Shown here piece by piece: positions 36,546 to 38,754 of a stretch of 38,754 bases of DNA. The DNA comes from Gammaproteobacteria bacterium (GTDB taxonomy: Bacteria; Pseudomonadota; Gammaproteobacteria; Legionellales; Legionellaceae). The stretch lies in contig RGPR01000005.1 in NCBI GenBank assembly GCA_010030245.1, positions 1 to 38,754 on the forward strand. The letters are read 5' to 3'. A model generated the notes under the pieces. The model was not told where the DNA came from and did no database searches. It worked only from the letters and a program-made list of their open reading frames with translations. The position numbers and the translations under genes are program-made. Each line of letters starts with the position of its first letter. The first letter of the stretch is position 1.

Positions 36546-37457
36546 TTAATTGGCACTATCACCAAGGGAAATAAATGCATCTTCTAATGAGGCATCAGTC
36601 AATTGATAATTAAAATCAAAGCTTTCTTGTAAATCTTTAAGTTGTTGTTCAATTAATGGTAAATTAAGTCCACAAACATGAAAATTTCGACCAAACCAAG
36701 CTGCTTGACTGACCCCGGAGAGCTGTTTTAACGTATGCAAAAAATTACTAGATAGGTTGCCTGTCACAATAAAGCTGCTTAAACCTGTAGAGGCAATCAC
36801 CTTATCGACAGATCCCTGCACCAATAATCGACCACCCGACAAATATGCCAATTCATCACAACGCTCAGCTTCATCCATATAATGCGTTGACATCAAGGTG
36901 GTGATGCCCTTCAAACGAAGTTGATGAATTTTATCCCAAAAGTCACGACGAGCTAAAGGATCAATCCCTGCTGTAGGTTCATCTAACAATAAAAGCTCTG
37001 GTTGATGAATTAAGGCACAAGCTAATGAAAGTCGTTGTTTCCAGCCCCCAGATAAATTAGCAGCCAATTCATCGCGTTTGTCCTCAAAACCCAATTCTTC
37101 AATACAGTTGCTGATAAGCATCTGTGGATTTGACATCCCATAAATTGAAGCAATAAATGCCAGGTTTTCATAAACTGTTAATTCTTGATATAGACTAAAA
37201 CGTTGGGGCATATAGCCTACCCTTCTTTTAATTTCTTCAGCCTCACTGAGGACGTCAAAGCCAAGACAGCGTCCCTTACCTCGATCTGGAGTTAAAAGAC
37301 CACAAAGCATTCGTATGGTTGTTGTTTTACCACTACCATTTGCACCCAAAAACCCAAATATCTCTCCTTTTTTAACTTGAAGGGTTAAATCACTAACCAC
37401 CACGTGCTCAAAAAAGGTTTTTGTTAAGCCATGAACATCTATTGCCAGCGTTGTCAT
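36546..37457 (-). CDS. ABC exporter ATP-binding protein
   Basis: Nucleotide-binding subunit, 303 residues. Walker A GANGSGKTT, the Q-loop in GYMPQRFSLY, the signature LSGGWKQR, Walker B LLLLDEPTAGIDP and the switch histidine in MSTHYMDEAE are all present. The C-terminal 75 residues form the accessory domain common in YhiH/YbhF-type exporters, but only one ABC module is present rather than two. It lies 18 nt before the permease and 2 nt after the adaptor gene. Confidence 0.94.
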   Translation of the reverse strand: MTTLAIDVHGLTKTFFEHVVVSDLTLQVKKGEIFGFLGANGSGKTTTIRMLCGLLTPDRGKGRCLGFDVLSEAEEIKRRVGYMPQRFSLYQELTVYENLAFIASIYGMSNPQMLISNCIEELGFEDKRDELAANLSGGWKQRLSLACALIHQPELLLLDEPTAGIDPLARRDFWDKIHQLRLKGITTLMSTHYMDEAERCDELAYLSGGRLLVQGSVDKVIASTGLSSFIVTGNLSSNFLHTLKQLSGVSQAAWFGRNFHVCGLNLPLIEQQLKDLQESFDFNYQLTDASLEDAFISLGDSAN

Positions 37458-37459
37458 GA

Positions 37460-38446
37460 TTAAAGTATAACCTCAATTGCTTGCCCCAAGACAAAACGTT
37501 GGACATTTAAAGGCCGGGCTCTTACTCGAAAAACCAGTTCTTGCTGGGACGATTGGGTGAATAAAATGGGCGGCATATACTCCACTGTCTGTGAAATATA
37601 GAAAATTTTTGCATCCTTCATCTGCTTGTCATTAAAATAATGAAAATGTACAATTTGATTTAAATTAAGCGCAATCATCTCTTTAGCGCTTACAAAAAAC
37701 TCAATATAATTATTTTTTGGGAGAACAACTGACATGACAGGCTTTTGAGCTGCAACAAAATCACCTAAATTATAAAAAATATCGAACACGTAACCATCCG
37801 CTGGCGCCTTGATTTTTTTATGTTCTAAATACCAACTGTACTCAATGATTTTAGCCTTGGCCGCTTTTACTGCCTGTTGTTGTGATGCAATTTGTGCTGA
37901 ACGCGCACCCATTTTAGATAATTTAAGATTTTCCTCTAGGGCTTTCTTCTGAAAATGAAGTTCTTCTATCATTTTGCGATTGGTATCTATAGTATCTTGA
38001 GCAACAAACTGTTTGCTCGCTAATTTCAACAGACGATTATAGAAAAGAGTGACTCTATCTATAGAGGCTTGAACCTGTTTTATTTGGTTTTTGATAGCTT
38101 CGCGTTCCGGGCGCCGACGTGGACGTTCCAAATCAAGTAATGTGTTATCTGTTTGACCGAGAAAAGCATTGGCTTGTTCTAATTGTGATATATCGGGTTC
38201 AGCTGATAACGCAAGCAAGCGATCGCCTTTTTTAAAGGGAGCTCCCCTATCAACCCATTTGTGTTCAACATAGCCCATAGTGGGTGCGGCCAAATATACA
38301 TATAAAGTATCGGTATAACCCGTAAATGTTTTTTTGCTGGGGAAGAATAAAAATAGGCCTAATAAAAAAAATCCTATCAGCAGAGCAATGACACCAAGTA
38401 GAAACTTAATTTTATTTTTATTAGACGCAGTATCTATCGTTAACAA
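37460..38446 (-). CDS. HlyD-family periplasmic adaptor (membrane fusion protein)
   Basis: 328 residues. An N-terminal signal anchor (about residues 15-33) is followed by a biotinyl/lipoyl-like half (APTMGYVEHKWVDRGAPFKKGDRLL), a long coiled-coil hairpin (about 85-200), the second half IKAPADGYVFDIFYNLGDFV and a beta-barrel region. It resembles YbhG-type adaptors, which link an ABC pump to an outer-membrane TolC channel; no tolC is present here. The start is TTG at 38446, supported by an AAGGA site 6 nt upstream. Confidence 0.92.
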   Translation of the reverse strand: MLTIDTASNKNKIKFLLGVIALLIGFFLLGLFLFFPSKKTFTGYTDTLYVYLAAPTMGYVEHKWVDRGAPFKKGDRLLALSAEPDISQLEQANAFLGQTDNTLLDLERPRRRPEREAIKNQIKQVQASIDRVTLFYNRLLKLASKQFVAQDTIDTNRKMIEELHFQKKALEENLKLSKMGARSAQIASQQQAVKAAKAKIIEYSWYLEHKKIKAPADGYVFDIFYNLGDFVAAQKPVMSVVLPKNNYIEFFVSAKEMIALNLNQIVHFHYFNDKQMKDAKIFYISQTVEYMPPILFTQSSQQELVFRVRARPLNVQRFVLGQAIEVIL

Positions 38447-38605
38447 ACCAAATCCTTATGGTCTAAGCTAGCTTTTATTTTTACATGTCTTAAGCGGACA
38501 GTCCACCAAAAGTTCGATTACGCTAAGTTGTATCAATAAATAAGAAAAAAAACAAACATACTTTTATATTCACAGATTATCGCGACAAATTCATATAAAA
38601 AATCA
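38447..38605. other. 159-nt intergenic region before the exporter operon
   Basis: AT-rich region between the cut gene at the right edge and the adaptor gene. The promoter for the six-gene run should lie here, but no pair of hexamers with good spacing was convincing. No terminator hairpin was recognised. Confidence 0.5.
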
Positions 38606-38754
38606 TCAAAGAAAGAACGTCGCAATCACTTCAACATCTAAAGAATTAGCACGTATACACTCTGAGGCAAATACCGCAGGCGTTTGATGCTCGATAAGCG
38701 TATCAAAATTCTCGGGACTTAAAAGCTTTGCCTCGAGTAAAACACTAAGCGCCG
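38606..38754 (-). CDS. C-terminal fragment of an unidentified protein
   Basis: A minus-strand frame enters from the right edge and ends at TGA (38608-38606). About 49 residues are visible, including LEAKLLSPENFDTLIEHQTP and ending VEVIATFFL. It is helical and hydrophobic in part, without a recognisable motif. Too little is present to assign a function, and it may be a chance frame, although the residue mix looks coding-like. Confidence 0.5.
   Translation of the reverse strand, partial: ALSVLLEAKLLSPENFDTLIEHQTPAVFASECIRANSLDVEVIATFFL

Noticed and set aside
1-38754. CRISPR array, rRNA genes or prophage
   Set aside because: No regularly spaced direct repeats, rRNA sequence or block of phage structural genes was seen.

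Overview
The window looks like a chromosome segment from an AT-rich gammaproteobacterium, most likely a member of the Legionellales (Legionella, Coxiella, Aquicella or Berkiella-like). This rests on three things: the conserved gammaproteobacterial order rlmE-ftsH-folP-glmM-(tpiA)-secG-tRNA-Leu-nuo, a separate nuoC and nuoD instead of the enteric nuoCD fusion, and interspersed large orphan helical or multi-membrane proteins of the kind seen in host-associated Legionellales. The genus assignment is inference.

Region 1 (1-18206, all minus strand) is housekeeping. Read in transcription order it runs rlmE, ftsH, folP, glmM, tpiA, secG, tRNA-Leu(GAG), then nuoA to nuoM, with nuoM cut by the left edge. 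Many junctions are tight or overlapping. The nuo genes encode the proton-pumping NADH dehydrogenase (complex I).

Region 2 (18207-21617) starts with a divergent promoter region and yhbY on the plus strand. It then becomes accessory: an orphan multi-span membrane protein, an orphan coiled-coil protein with a 12-nt tandem repeat near its end, and about 800 bp holding decayed pieces of two unrelated insertion sequences.

Region 3 (21618-27958) holds a DUF47/PhoU-like regulator plus a Pit phosphate transporter. A tandem 11-bp-spaced repeat resembling a PmrA/PhoB-class site lies just upstream. A 1324-residue helical orphan protein faces this pair, and a small HTH regulator diverges from it.

Region 4 (27955-32852) carries rimK and the cytochrome c oxidase assembly genes SURF1, a small membrane-anchored protein, ctaA, cyoE and SCO1. 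A twin-transmembrane DUF2909-like gene diverges from them. The oxidase structural genes are not in the window.

Region 5 (32862-38754) has a secreted Rap1a/Tai-like protein and, facing it, a compact six-gene run. That run encodes an ABC exporter (HlyD-type adaptor, ATPase, permease), a dienelactone hydrolase, an unusual fusion of an NMN amidase (PncC/CinA C-terminal type) with a 2H RNA ligase/phosphodiesterase, and an AhpD-like protein. The right edge cuts an unidentified minus-strand gene.

The most unusual items are the PncC-2H fusion and its operon, the 1324-residue orphan protein, the tandem-repeat site before the phosphate genes, and the observation that all three convergent gene pairs end in overlapping stop codons. 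No CRISPR array, rRNA or complete mobile element was seen.
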